A stretch of DNA of 32,796 nucleotides from CAYNFH01 sp964396385 (lineage in GTDB: Bacteria; Armatimonadota; Chthonomonadetes; Chthonomonadales; CAJBBX01). Position 1 is the first letter of the stretch. Each line of letters opens with the position of its first letter. The notes beneath the pieces were generated by a model. The model saw nothing but the letters and a program-made list of their open reading frames with translations. It had not been told where the DNA came from and made no database searches. Shown piece by piece: positions 16,373 through 22,977 of the stretch. The stretch spans positions 1 through 32,796 of the forward strand of contig CAYNFH010000043.1 in the NCBI GenBank assembly GCA_964396385.1, in the 5' to 3' direction. The translations under genes were made by a program, and so were the position numbers.

Positions 16373-16399
16373 GGAACTTCCGGCGGCGCCCATGTGTTA
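16373..16399 (+). promoter_or_regulatory. Candidate ECF-type promoter
   Basis: GGAACTT at 16373-16379 resembles the usual -35 of ECF sigma promoters and is followed after 16 bases by GTTA, a possible -10. It lies just before the ECF gene, so autoregulation is plausible. If it is used, transcription starts near 16405, and the GTG at 16439 rather than 16394 would be the translation start. Confidence 0.35.
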
Positions 16400-16438
16400 G
16401 AGCCTTCGAATGCAGGGAAAGGCGGGAAGAAGCGGGGA

Positions 16439-17011
16439 GTGAGCGCATCCGAGGTTTCGCAGCTAAGGACCTGGTTTCGCGACGTGGCGCGGGAGCATGA
16501 GCCACGACTGCTGCGGGCCGCGCTCCGGTTCTGCTCCCACAACGCCGACCAGGCTCAGGACCTGGTGCAGGACACGCTGATCCGCGCCTATGAAGCCTGC
16601 CTGAAGGATCAGTACCGGGACCAGGGCAACGTGCGCGCGTGGATGCTGAGGATTATGACGAACCTCTTTCTGAATCAGAACCGCCGCGATACCCGCTGGA
16701 GCGCGGATGTGACGGCCGAGGAAGTAATCGAGCAGGGCGGCGGCGCCTGTGCCCTCGCTGCCGAGTCCCCGGAGCAGACGCTTCTATCCGGCACGCTGGA
16801 CGAGACGCTGGAGCGTGCTCTCGCGGCCCTGCCGGAGGAGCAGCGCCTGTGCATCCTATTGGTGGACGTGGAGGGGCTGGAGTACGCGGAGGCGGCGTCC
16901 GCACTCGGCGCGCCCATCGGCAGCGTGCGCTCGCGCCTGGCTCGTGGACGGCTCAAGCTGCACGCGCTGCTACAGGACTTCGCCCGTGAGAGGAGACTGG
17001 TCCATGGATAA
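16439..17011 (+). CDS. RNA polymerase ECF sigma factor
   Basis: This is a sigma-70 family factor of about 190 aa with only regions 2 and 4. Region 2 shows EPRLLRAALRFCSHNADQAQ, DLVQDTLIRAYEAC and the WMLRIMTNLFLNQNRRD block. Region 4 shows ALAALPEEQRLCILLVDVEG, LEYAEAASALGAPIGSVRSR and LARGRLKL, the DNA-binding helix-turn-helix. I prefer GTG 16439 because homologous sequence begins just after it and a candidate promoter overlaps the alternative GTG at 16394, which would add 15 lysine- and glycine-rich residues. Its stop overlaps the anti-sigma start by 8 bases. Position at the head of a methionine-sulfoxide repair cluster suggests control of an envelope oxidative-stress response. Confidence 0.88.
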   Translation: MSASEVSQLRTWFRDVAREHEPRLLRAALRFCSHNADQAQDLVQDTLIRAYEACLKDQYRDQGNVRAWMLRIMTNLFLNQNRRDTRWSADVTAEEVIEQGGGACALAAESPEQTLLSGTLDETLERALAALPEEQRLCILLVDVEGLEYAEAASALGAPIGSVRSRLARGRLKLHALLQDFARERRLVHG

Positions 17012-17279
17012 CGCACCGGACAGGCTCCAGCCGTGCAGCCACATGCGGGACATGGTCAGTGCCATGGCGGACGACTCTCTCCGGGGCTGGCGGCGCTGGT
17101 ACACCCGGTTCCACGTGTCCGGATGTCCTCGCTGTCGGAGGGCGCTGGAGGCGTTCCGGGCCCTGCGCGCCAGACTTCTGGCATTCGGCCGACAGGAGGA
17201 GCCGGCTGCCTCCCTCTCGCCCGACCGGCGATCCGCGCTGGAGCGCGCGTGGGACGAGATGGAGAAAGAACCGAAGTGA
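17004..17279 (+). CDS. Zinc-finger (ZAS-type) anti-sigma factor, soluble
   Basis: This 91-aa protein starts at ATG 17004 inside the end of the ECF gene (8-base overlap, coupled translation). The motif HVSGCPRC fits the H-x3-C-x2-C of zinc-binding anti-sigma domains, and CSH near residue 11 could give a further ligand. No membrane segment is present, so a cytoplasmic redox sensor is likely: thiol oxidation would release zinc and free the sigma factor, as in RsrA-type proteins. The function is inferred from motif and neighbour. The protein is arginine-rich and unlike typical membrane anti-sigmas in length. Confidence 0.75.
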   Translation: MDNAPDRLQPCSHMRDMVSAMADDSLRGWRRWYTRFHVSGCPRCRRALEAFRALRARLLAFGRQEEPAASLSPDRRSALERAWDEMEKEPK

Positions 17280-17280
17280 T

Positions 17281-17310
17281 TTTCGATTTTCAATTTTCAA
17301 TTTTCAATTG
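17281..17310. repeat. Heptamer array TTTTCAA
   Basis: Three exact TTTTCAA units plus partial ends fill most of the gap between the anti-sigma gene and the cytochrome gene. This is the most AT-rich spot of the region. The same unit recurs inside the NicO gene at 24013-24043. Confidence 0.85.
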
Positions 17311-17322
17311 GTGGGGTGGGCG

Positions 17323-17994
17323 ATGATGGTATTGGAGAAGAAGCATCGGCTGGCGACGCGGTGGTTCCACTGGATCAACTTTCCGGTGCTCTCACTCATG
17401 GTGTGGAGCGGACTACTCATCTACTGGGCGAACGACGTATACCGCGTGGGGACAGGCAGCCGAACGCTCATCCACCTCTTTCCGGATTCGGTCTACGGCC
17501 CGCTCCATCTGGACCACCGGCTGGCGGAGGGCATGGCTTACCACTTCCTCTTCGGGTGGGTGTTTGCCATCAACGGCATTCTGTTCGTGGCGTACACGCT
17601 TCTCTCGGGCGAATGGCGGTATCTGCTGCCGAACCGCCGCTCCTTCCGGGAGGCTATCCAGGTGACGCTGCACGATCTCTACCTGAGCCGCAAGCTGCCG
17701 CCGCGGCGTAAGTTCAATGGGGCGCAGCAGTTTGCGTATACCACGATCATTCTGATGGGAGCGGGATCGCTGCTCACGGGCCTGGCCATCTACAAACCGC
17801 TCCAGCTTGGCTGGCTTACCGCCTTGCTAGGAGGATATGAAGCCGCCCGGTTCGAGCACTTCTGGCTCATGATGGGATTCGTCCTGTTCTTCCTGGTGCA
17901 CGTTACTCAGATTATCCGCGCCGGCTGGAACAACTTCCGCGCCATGGTCACGGGCTATGAAGTTGTCCCGGTGGGGGAGGCGGGGCATGAATAG
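17323..17994 (+). CDS. Cytochrome b561-type membrane protein (electron donor to molybdoenzyme)
   Basis: This 223-aa integral membrane protein has four or five hydrophobic helices. The start is ATG 17323 (a second ATG follows at 17326); the frame extends upstream only through anti-sigma DNA. Histidines placed for bis-heme b ligation are His16 (WFHWINF), His74 (AYHFLFGW), His179 and His193 (LVHVTQIIRAGWNNFRAM, a typical end of the family). It overlaps the next gene, a Tat-exported molybdopterin oxidoreductase, by 8 bases. It therefore probably carries electrons from the quinone pool to that enzyme, playing the part MsrQ plays for MsrP, though it is of the b561/thiosulfate-reductase type and not the YedZ type. 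Confidence 0.88.
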   Translation: MMVLEKKHRLATRWFHWINFPVLSLMVWSGLLIYWANDVYRVGTGSRTLIHLFPDSVYGPLHLDHRLAEGMAYHFLFGWVFAINGILFVAYTLLSGEWRYLLPNRRSFREAIQVTLHDLYLSRKLPPRRKFNGAQQFAYTTIILMGAGSLLTGLAIYKPLQLGWLTALLGGYEAARFEHFWLMMGFVLFFLVHVTQIIRAGWNNFRAMVTGYEVVPVGEAGHE

Positions 17995-18868
17995 GGCACA
18001 GGAAGGGGAGAAGGGGAGAAGGGGAGAAGGGGCGACTCCGGAGTCGAGAGTCGAGAATCGGGAGTCGAGCCGGAATCCGGATTCTCCGCGGCAGGCGGGT
18101 GTTGACGCGGAGGCGGCCATCCGGCGCATGTCCCGCCGGAGCTTCTTGTGGGCTACGGCAGCCACCGCCGCGGCATTGGGAGGCTTTGAGTGGTTGTCAT
18201 CCCGGCCGCAGGCGGATGGCGTGCCCTGGCCGCTCCGGCGGACCCTCCGGGCCAACGAGAAACTGTGGCGCGGTCTCTACAGTCCCGGCCGCCTCGCGCC
18301 TACCTTCGACCGCTCGCAGGTCACTCCGGATCCACGCGTGAACGGCGACGTCGGCCTGACGGACGACTTCGACCCCGCGGATTGGAAGCTCCGTCTGGAG
18401 GGGTTCGCCGCCGGGCCGGCCCCGCTCACGCTGGACCAGATCCGCGCCCTACCGAAGACGGAGATGGTTACGGAGCTGCACTGCGTGGAGGGTTGGACGC
18501 AGATTGTCCACTGGGCGGGCGCGCGCTTCTCAGACTTCCTGCGCGCCTACCCTCCCGCTACCATAAGCGGCCGGAAGGCAGACCTGGAGCGTTTGGAGGA
18601 CTTGCCGGAGTATGTTTCCATGGTGACCCCGGACGGCGGCTACTACGTGGGAGTGGAGATGGCGGCCGCACTCCACCCGCAGACGCTGCTCAGCTACGAG
18701 ATGAACGGGGAGCCGCTGACGCCCGAGCACGGCGCGCCGCTCCGGCTGGTGATACCGCTGAAGTACGGGGTAAAGAGCATCAAGCGAATCGGGACGATCC
18801 GCCTGGCCAGCCGCCGACCCGCGGATTACTGGGCCGAGCAGGGCTACGACTGGTACATCGGCCTGTAG
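17987..18868 (+). CDS. Molybdopterin-dependent oxidoreductase, Tat-exported (MsrP/sulfite-oxidase-like)
   Basis: This 293-aa protein belongs to the sulfite oxidase/MsrP molybdenum-cofactor fold. The molybdenum-ligating cysteine is Cys166 in TELHCVEGW. Later family blocks are LPEYVSMVTPDGGYYVG, LLSYEMNGEPLTPEHGAPLR and VKSIKRIGTIRL. Residues 49-70 are a twin-arginine signal (SRRSFLWATAATAAALGG). The start at ATG 17987 overlaps the cytochrome stop. Between it and the Tat signal lie about 30 odd residues (EGEKGRRGEGATPESRVENR) encoded by octamer and heptamer arrays. If ATG 18128 were used the repeat would lie outside the protein. With its cytochrome partner and MsrB it probably reduces methionine sulfoxide, or a related S- or N-oxide, outside the cytoplasmic membrane. 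Confidence 0.88.
   Translation: MNRAQEGEKGRRGEGATPESRVENRESSRNPDSPRQAGVDAEAAIRRMSRRSFLWATAATAAALGGFEWLSSRPQADGVPWPLRRTLRANEKLWRGLYSPGRLAPTFDRSQVTPDPRVNGDVGLTDDFDPADWKLRLEGFAAGPAPLTLDQIRALPKTEMVTELHCVEGWTQIVHWAGARFSDFLRAYPPATISGRKADLERLEDLPEYVSMVTPDGGYYVGVEMAAALHPQTLLSYEMNGEPLTPEHGAPLRLVIPLKYGVKSIKRIGTIRLASRRPADYWAEQGYDWYIGL
18001..18084. repeat. Octamer GGGGAGAA plus heptamer GAGTCGA arrays with core
   Basis: About four GGGGAGAA units (18001-18032) are followed by four GAGTCGA-type units (18041-18068) and the core GCCGGAATCCGGATTC (18069-18084). The whole stretch is read in frame near the N-terminus of the molybdoenzyme, and both units are stop-free in this direction. Confidence 0.85.
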
Positions 18869-18879
18869 GAGAAGACACG

Positions 18880-19392
18880 ATGACAGACAAGCGAGACGTG
18901 ACCGCGGTGGCCGCGGGCATCCTCCTGGTCTTCGGAGCGATAGGGATCCTCGCCCAGAGCCACCAGAAGCCGGCATCCACCAAGGGCACTCGGTATGCGG
19001 TGGTCAAGACGGACGCCGAGTGGCGGCGCATCCTCACGCCGGAGCAGTACCAGGTCACGAGGCAGGCCGCCACGGAGCCGCCCTTTACCGGCCGGCTGCT
19101 CCACAACAAGGCGAAGGGCATCTACGCGTGTGTGGACTGCGGCCAGCCCCTCTTCCGCTCCGAGACCAAGTTCGACTCCGGCACCGGCTGGCCTAGCTTC
19201 TGGGCGCCCATCTCCAAGGCCGCTGTCCAGGAGAAAGAGGACCACAGCATCGGAATGGACCGCGTGGAGGTCCTCTGCAGCCGGTGTGGAGCGCACCTTG
19301 GCCACGTCTTCGATGATGGTCCCCGGCCTACCGGCCTCCGCTACTGCATGAACTCCGCAGCCCTGAAGTTCCTCAAATCGACCAAAAAGTGA
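18880..19392 (+). CDS. msrB: Methionine-R-sulfoxide reductase MsrB, membrane-anchored
   Basis: This 170-aa enzyme reduces the R-epimer of methionine sulfoxide. The zinc site is Cys84, Cys87, Cys133 and Cys136 (YACVDCG and LCSRCGAHLGH), and the catalytic Cys156 lies in RYCMNSAALKF. FDSGTGWPSFWAP is the substrate-pocket block. Residues 7-26 are hydrophobic, so the enzyme is exported or anchored facing outside, unlike the usual cytosolic MsrB. AGGAG lies nine bases before ATG 18880, and the gap to the molybdoenzyme gene is 11 bases, so the two are in one operon. An exported MsrB beside an MsrP-like system would give two routes for methionine sulfoxide repair in the envelope. Confidence 0.93.
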   Translation: MTDKRDVTAVAAGILLVFGAIGILAQSHQKPASTKGTRYAVVKTDAEWRRILTPEQYQVTRQAATEPPFTGRLLHNKAKGIYACVDCGQPLFRSETKFDSGTGWPSFWAPISKAAVQEKEDHSIGMDRVEVLCSRCGAHLGHVFDDGPRPTGLRYCMNSAALKFLKSTKK

Positions 19393-19472
19393 GCAGTAAC
19401 TGGTCTGGAAACTGAATACCCGGCCGCGATAGAGTGGATGTCGATATGATGGCGCACGGACCAAGGTCCGGC

Positions 19473-19512
19473 GCTGGGTGGCCTCCGGCCGAGTGTCCGC
19501 CTGCGCGGACAC
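19473..19512 (+). repeat. REP-like repeat with hairpin, second copy
   Basis: GCTGGGTGGCCTCCGGCCG is followed by a perfect 8-bp stem (GTGTCCGC/GCGGACAC, loop CTGC, 19493-19512). The leading 19 bases match the minus strand at 5215-5233, where another hairpin follows at the same place. It lies in the 169-base gap after msrB and could also end that transcript. Confidence 0.65.
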
Positions 19513-19561
19513 GAGGCGGAGCACTCACATGTCGGCATCCATTTCTGTTTGAGGTCGTACC

Positions 19562-19981
19562 GTGGCCCAGGAGATTACGAGCACCATCCAGGATCTGGTC
19601 AGCGCCTGGAACAGCCACGACCCGGAGCGGGTCGCCGCGTTCTACGCCCCGGACTACGAGGGCGAGGACGTGGGGGAGGCGACCCTCCAGCACGGCCCGC
19701 AGGGAATCGTGCAGACCTATACCCGGGCACTTCGCGCCTTCCCGGACCTGACCATGACCGCCGACGCAATCCTGGTCCAGGCGGAGCGGGGCGCGCTATT
19801 CTGGACGGCCACCGCCACGCACCGCGGTCCGCTCATGTCCATCCCGGCAACAGGCCGCCCGGTGTCCATCAAGGGCGTCTCCTTGCTGACAGTGAAGGAA
19901 GGGCAGATCAGCCGTGGGCTGTACATCTGGGACGTGGCGGGCGTGCTCCGCGCCCTGGGCCTTTTGCCGGACCTCAAGTAG
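19562..19981 (+). CDS. SnoaL-like / NTF2-fold polyketide cyclase family protein
   Basis: This 139-aa cytoplasmic protein has the SnoaL/ester-cyclase pattern. An N-terminal helix (IQDLVSAWNSHDPERVAAFY) is followed by YAPDYEGEDVG, GIVQTYTRALRAFPDLTMTA, a beta-rich half (LFWTATATHRGPLM, GRPVSIKGVSLLTVKEGQI) and the closing WDVAGVLRALGLLP. The fold forms a small hydrophobic pocket and is used by enzymes and binding proteins of many kinds, so substrate and role are unknown. The start is GTG 19562; no clear ribosome site is seen (GAGG lies about seven bases upstream). It stands alone between a REP-like repeat and a heptamer hairpin. Confidence 0.8.
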   Translation: MAQEITSTIQDLVSAWNSHDPERVAAFYAPDYEGEDVGEATLQHGPQGIVQTYTRALRAFPDLTMTADAILVQAERGALFWTATATHRGPLMSIPATGRPVSIKGVSLLTVKEGQISRGLYIWDVAGVLRALGLLPDLK

Positions 19982-19991
19982 GAGGGACAGA

Positions 19992-20043
19992 AGACGGGTG
20001 ACGGCAGACGGATTCATCCGTCCTCGGTCCTCCGTCCTCCGTC
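19992..20043. repeat. Heptamer element forming a hairpin (AGACGGN / TCCTCCG)
   Basis: Three units of the type AGACGGG face three to four TCCTCCG-type units across the centre GGATTCATCC. The two arms are largely complementary, so RNA from here would fold into a stem. Placed between the SnoaL gene and the DUF4331 gene, it may act as a transcript end. Confidence 0.75.
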
Positions 20044-20065
20044 GATCTCGAAAGGAGTACTATCC

Positions 20066-20815
20066 ATGCGACTACGTCGCGCTCTGCTGGCCGCGGGCGT
20101 CGTGCTCCTGCCGGCCATGCTGTTCGTACGCGCCCGGGGATCCGACCACGCGGATACGCCGACCATCGCCGCGCGGCCAGGCGCGGACCTCACGGACGTG
20201 TTCATCTTTCCCAGCCCCTCCAACTCCAACAACGTGGTGCTGGTGATGAACGTGCATCCCCTGATTCCGACCGGCCAGTTCTCCTCTGTCTTCTTCGATC
20301 CGAACGTGCTCTACCAGTTCAAGATCGCAACGACAAGCAACATCGTGGAGAACCTAGTCATCCAGGCGAAGTTCTCCGGCTCCGGGCCTACCCAGACCGT
20401 GCAGATCGCGGGCCCGGTGAAGCCGAGCCTCACCGGGACTAGCTCCCACTTCGAGACGCCGGACAGCGTCACCGGTACTTTCAACCAGGCCTTCACCACC
20501 AGCAACGGTATGAAGGTGTTCTGCGGTCCTCGGGAGGATCCGTTCTTCTTCGACCTGGATCAGTTCTTCACCATCCTGCCGGACCGCGCCAACCCGCTGG
20601 GCCCCTCCTTCACCAATACCGGGGGGCAGACCGTGAGCACCACGCCCTCGGATCCGGACGCGCCGCAGGCTACGTCGTGGCGCGCAGCAGGACAGGCGCA
20701 GGACTACCTGGCCGGCTTCGACGTGCTCTCCATTGTGGTTGAGCTGCCCAAGAGCATGCTCATGCCGGCGGGGAGCGACGGGAAGATCCGCGTCTGGTGC
20801 ACCACCAGCGTGTAG
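20066..20815 (+). CDS. DUF4331 protein, N-terminal half
   Basis: This 249-aa exported protein has a signal peptide (RRALLAAGVVLLPAMLFVRA) followed at once by the DUF4331 opening SDHADTPTIAARPGADLTDV and FIFPSPSNSNNVVLVMNVHP. Further blocks are FDPNVLYQFKI, FCGPREDPFFFDLDQFF and LAGFDVLSIVVELPKSML. Family proteins normally run on for about 200 more residues; here the frame stops at 20815 and the remainder is in the next gene, 15 bases downstream. AGGAG stands 7-8 bases before ATG 20066. The function of DUF4331 is unknown; members occur in envelope operons with TPR proteins and metal transporters, as here. Confidence 0.88.
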   Translation: MRLRRALLAAGVVLLPAMLFVRARGSDHADTPTIAARPGADLTDVFIFPSPSNSNNVVLVMNVHPLIPTGQFSSVFFDPNVLYQFKIATTSNIVENLVIQAKFSGSGPTQTVQIAGPVKPSLTGTSSHFETPDSVTGTFNQAFTTSNGMKVFCGPREDPFFFDLDQFFTILPDRANPLGPSFTNTGGQTVSTTPSDPDAPQATSWRAAGQAQDYLAGFDVLSIVVELPKSMLMPAGSDGKIRVWCTTSV

Positions 20816-20830
20816 GAAGGAGCAGAGAGA

Positions 20831-21400
20831 ATGAAGATTGGCAACGCGGCCGCGCTCTGGGCATCTGGCCTGCTGGCTTTCTGTGCGCTGGTTGGGTGCG
20901 GCGGCGGGAATAACGGCCCGCAGACGTTCAGCCAGTTCGATCGGCTGGCTCGGCCAGCGGTGAACGAGGTCTTCGCTACCGTGGCCAACAACCGCCACCA
21001 GGTGAACGACACGGACAATCCGACGGACGACTCGAGCCAGCTCTCCAACGACATCCAGACCTTCATGACCCACACCGCCGGCCGCTCTCAGGCGATCACG
21101 GACGTGGTGAAGGCGGTCCTGGTGCCGGACGTGATGGTGGCTGACCTGAACCAGAATACGACAACCGCCGCCTACCTGGGCGTGGAGACCGGAGGCGCCA
21201 CCGGGAGTAAGTTCGGCGGCAGGGCACCCACGGATGATATTGTGGACATCTCGCTGGGCGTCATTTTCGGAAACACCGTCCCCGCTCTGGGGCTGGCGCC
21301 GGACGACGGCAAGGAGATCTCCACGCTGACCAGCGACCACGTAGGGCCTGGCGCCAAGCACTTCCAGGCAACGTTCCCGTACCTAGGGCCGCCTACCTAG
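20831..21400 (+). CDS. DUF4331 C-terminal half as a separate lipoprotein
   Basis: This 189-aa protein begins with a lipoprotein signal ending in the lipobox LVGC (LLAFCALVGCGGG), so it is anchored to a membrane by its N-terminal cysteine. The mature part matches the second half of DUF4331: FSQFDRLARPAVNEVFATV, then LNQNTTTAAYLGVETGG, FGGRAPTDDIVDISLGVIFG and the closing HVGPGAKHFQATFPYLGPP. AAGGAG lies about 11 bases before ATG 20831. The separate signal peptide shows this is a true second gene and not a frameshift. The two halves probably assemble outside the cytoplasm. Confidence 0.85.
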   Translation: MKIGNAAALWASGLLAFCALVGCGGGNNGPQTFSQFDRLARPAVNEVFATVANNRHQVNDTDNPTDDSSQLSNDIQTFMTHTAGRSQAITDVVKAVLVPDVMVADLNQNTTTAAYLGVETGGATGSKFGGRAPTDDIVDISLGVIFGNTVPALGLAPDDGKEISTLTSDHVGPGAKHFQATFPYLGPPT

Positions 21401-21408
21401 GTCGGCGA

Positions 21409-21495
21409 CCTGGGGCGTGCCGGCCCGCATCCGGTCTGGTTCCGGACCCGTTTCCGCAGCCGCGCACGTCCGGAGGCGGGCCGGCCCGCCCCAGG
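21409..21495. terminator. Large inverted repeat, possible terminator or repeat element
   Basis: The arms 21409-21428 and 21476-21495 (CCTGGGGCGTGCCGGCCCGC and its near-exact complement, 19 of 20 paired) enclose a 47-base loop with a smaller hairpin (GGTCTGGTTCCGGACC). It begins just after the DUF4331b stop. There is no U-run, so intrinsic termination is uncertain, and it may instead be a REP-type element. Confidence 0.55.
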
Positions 21496-21542
21496 AACCG
21501 CAGAGCGGAGAGCGACAGGAAATTCAGTTCGTACCACCGGCC

Positions 21543-21617
21543 GGACAGGGATTGAAATCCCTGTCTGGAGACCACAGGGACTGAAGTCCCTGCCTGGAGA
21601 GAATCGTCCTTCGGACG
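21543..21617. repeat. Direct repeat of small palindromes
   Basis: Two 25-base near-copies, CAGGGATTGAAATCCCTG and CAGGGACTGAAGTCCCTG, each followed by YCTGGAG, are themselves hairpins. A further stem CGTCCTTCGGACG follows. All lie in the leader of the TPR gene. Confidence 0.65.
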
Positions 21618-21636
21618 AGCGGAGCAGTTGAGGAAT

Positions 21637-22977
21637 ATGAAGCGAAGTGCACTCCTTCTGGCAGTCATTGCCGGTGCCACGGTCGTCATTCTATGGTGCG
21701 GACGCAGGAGCCGGACGGCGCAGGCCGCGCCTGCTTCCGTGTGGCGGGCGCCGTACGATCCCGCCGCGCTGAGCAAGACGATAGCGTTTTACGAGGGGCG
21801 AGTCCGCAAGGATCCGCGCGCCGCCATCGACTGCGCGCAGCTCGCCGGCCTATACCTGCGAAGGTACCGCGAGACGGCCGACGGCGCGGACGCTTTCCGG
21901 GCGGAGCGTCTGGCCCTCCGGTCTCTGCGGATCCGCCGCCGGAACAACCCTGCCGGTTACCTTCGGCTGGCTCAGGCGCTCAATGCGCAGCACCGATTCC
22001 GCGACGCCCTCCGCACGCTGGACGCGGCCCGAGGGCTGCTCGAGGGCTATAGCACCGCTCTGGCCCTCCGCGCGGATCTGCTCATGGAGCTGGGGGAGTA
22101 TGATGCCGCTGCTCGTCTGTTGCAGGAGCCGGATGGAGGACGGAGGACGGGGGACGGAAGACGGACAGAACGGCGGTCCGAAGTCCGAAGTCCGAAGTCC
22201 GAAACCGAGACTTCGGTGTCCTCCGTCGCCTCTCCAGATGATCTGGAGCTGATGCCGGTGCGGGCCCGGCTGCTGGACGTGAACGGCTACCCGCAGCAGG
22301 GCCTGGCGCTGCTGCTGCAGGCGCAGCGGGCCGCCGATGGTCTGGCGGATCTGCCGCGGTCCGAGGCCGCCTGGTTCCACATGCGGGTTGGGGACCTCTG
22401 CACGGAACTGGGCCGGCGCAAGGAGGCCGCGAATGCCTATCGGGAAGCCGTAGACCTGTTCCCGCATGACTACCGGTCGATGACCGGTCTCGCCCGGCTC
22501 GGGCTCGCCAGCGGGGCTCCCGCGCAGGCGGCAACCTGGGCGCAGCGTGCGGCGGCGGTCGTTCCGTCCGTAGACGCCCTGGCCGTGCTCGTAGACGCGC
22601 ACCGGGCACTCGGCCATCCGAAGGAGGCGGCCCGGTACACCGCGCTGATCGACGCGATCGGCCAGCTTACGCGGGCGCAGGGGATGGTATATGACCGGCA
22701 GCGCGCCCTGTTCTGCGCCGACCACAACCGCCGGCTCCCCGAGGCATTGGCCCTGGCTCGCGGCGAGATGGCGGTCCGCCATGACGTCTATGCGTGGGAC
22801 ACGCTGGCGTGGACGGCCTATAAGAACGGTCTGCTCGACGAGGCGGCGACCGCCTCCGCACGGGCGGTGGCTCGAGGAACGAAAGACCCGCGAATTCTGG
22901 ATCACGCCCGGCAAATCTCGGTTGCCTGGAGCCAGAGGCGGGAAACCACGGATGCAAACGGATTGGCACGGATATGA
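21637..22977 (+). CDS. Exported TPR-repeat protein
   Basis: This protein of about 446 aa has an N-terminal signal or anchor (MKRSALLLAVIAGATVVILW), then tetratricopeptide-like helices from about residue 40 to the end. Examples are NPAGYLRLAQALNAQHRFRD, ALRADLLMELGEYDAAARLL, GDLCTELGRRKEAANAYREA and LAWTAYKNGLLDEAATASAR. ATG 21637 is preferred over TTG 21628, although both lie near GAGG. Between two TPRs, bases 22135-22204 are heptamer arrays that encode a basic loop (GGRRTGDGRRTERRSEVRSP). Its stop overlaps the start of the metal-transporter gene (ATGA), so the two are translationally coupled. It probably scaffolds an envelope complex with the DUF4331 proteins and the transporter; the partner is unknown. 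Confidence 0.85.
   Translation: MKRSALLLAVIAGATVVILWCGRRSRTAQAAPASVWRAPYDPAALSKTIAFYEGRVRKDPRAAIDCAQLAGLYLRRYRETADGADAFRAERLALRSLRIRRRNNPAGYLRLAQALNAQHRFRDALRTLDAARGLLEGYSTALALRADLLMELGEYDAAARLLQEPDGGRRTGDGRRTERRSEVRSPKSETETSVSSVASPDDLELMPVRARLLDVNGYPQQGLALLLQAQRAADGLADLPRSEAAWFHMRVGDLCTELGRRKEAANAYREAVDLFPHDYRSMTGLARLGLASGAPAQAATWAQRAAAVVPSVDALAVLVDAHRALGHPKEAARYTALIDAIGQLTRAQGMVYDRQRALFCADHNRRLPEALALARGEMAVRHDVYAWDTLAWTAYKNGLLDEAATASARAVARGTKDPRILDHARQISVAWSQRRETTDANGLARI
22135..22204. repeat. Heptamer arrays GGAGGAC and TCCGAAG inside the TPR gene
   Basis: About four GGAGGAC-type units (22135-22165) are followed by four TCCGAAG units (22177-22204). TCCGAAG is free of stop codons in all six reading phases. 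The same unit occurs at 26730 and 30496, always in the same orientation within genes. Confidence 0.88.

Noticed and set aside
20066..21400. DUF4331 pair as a frameshifted single gene
   Set aside because: The second half has its own start, ribosome site and lipoprotein signal, so it is a separate gene.
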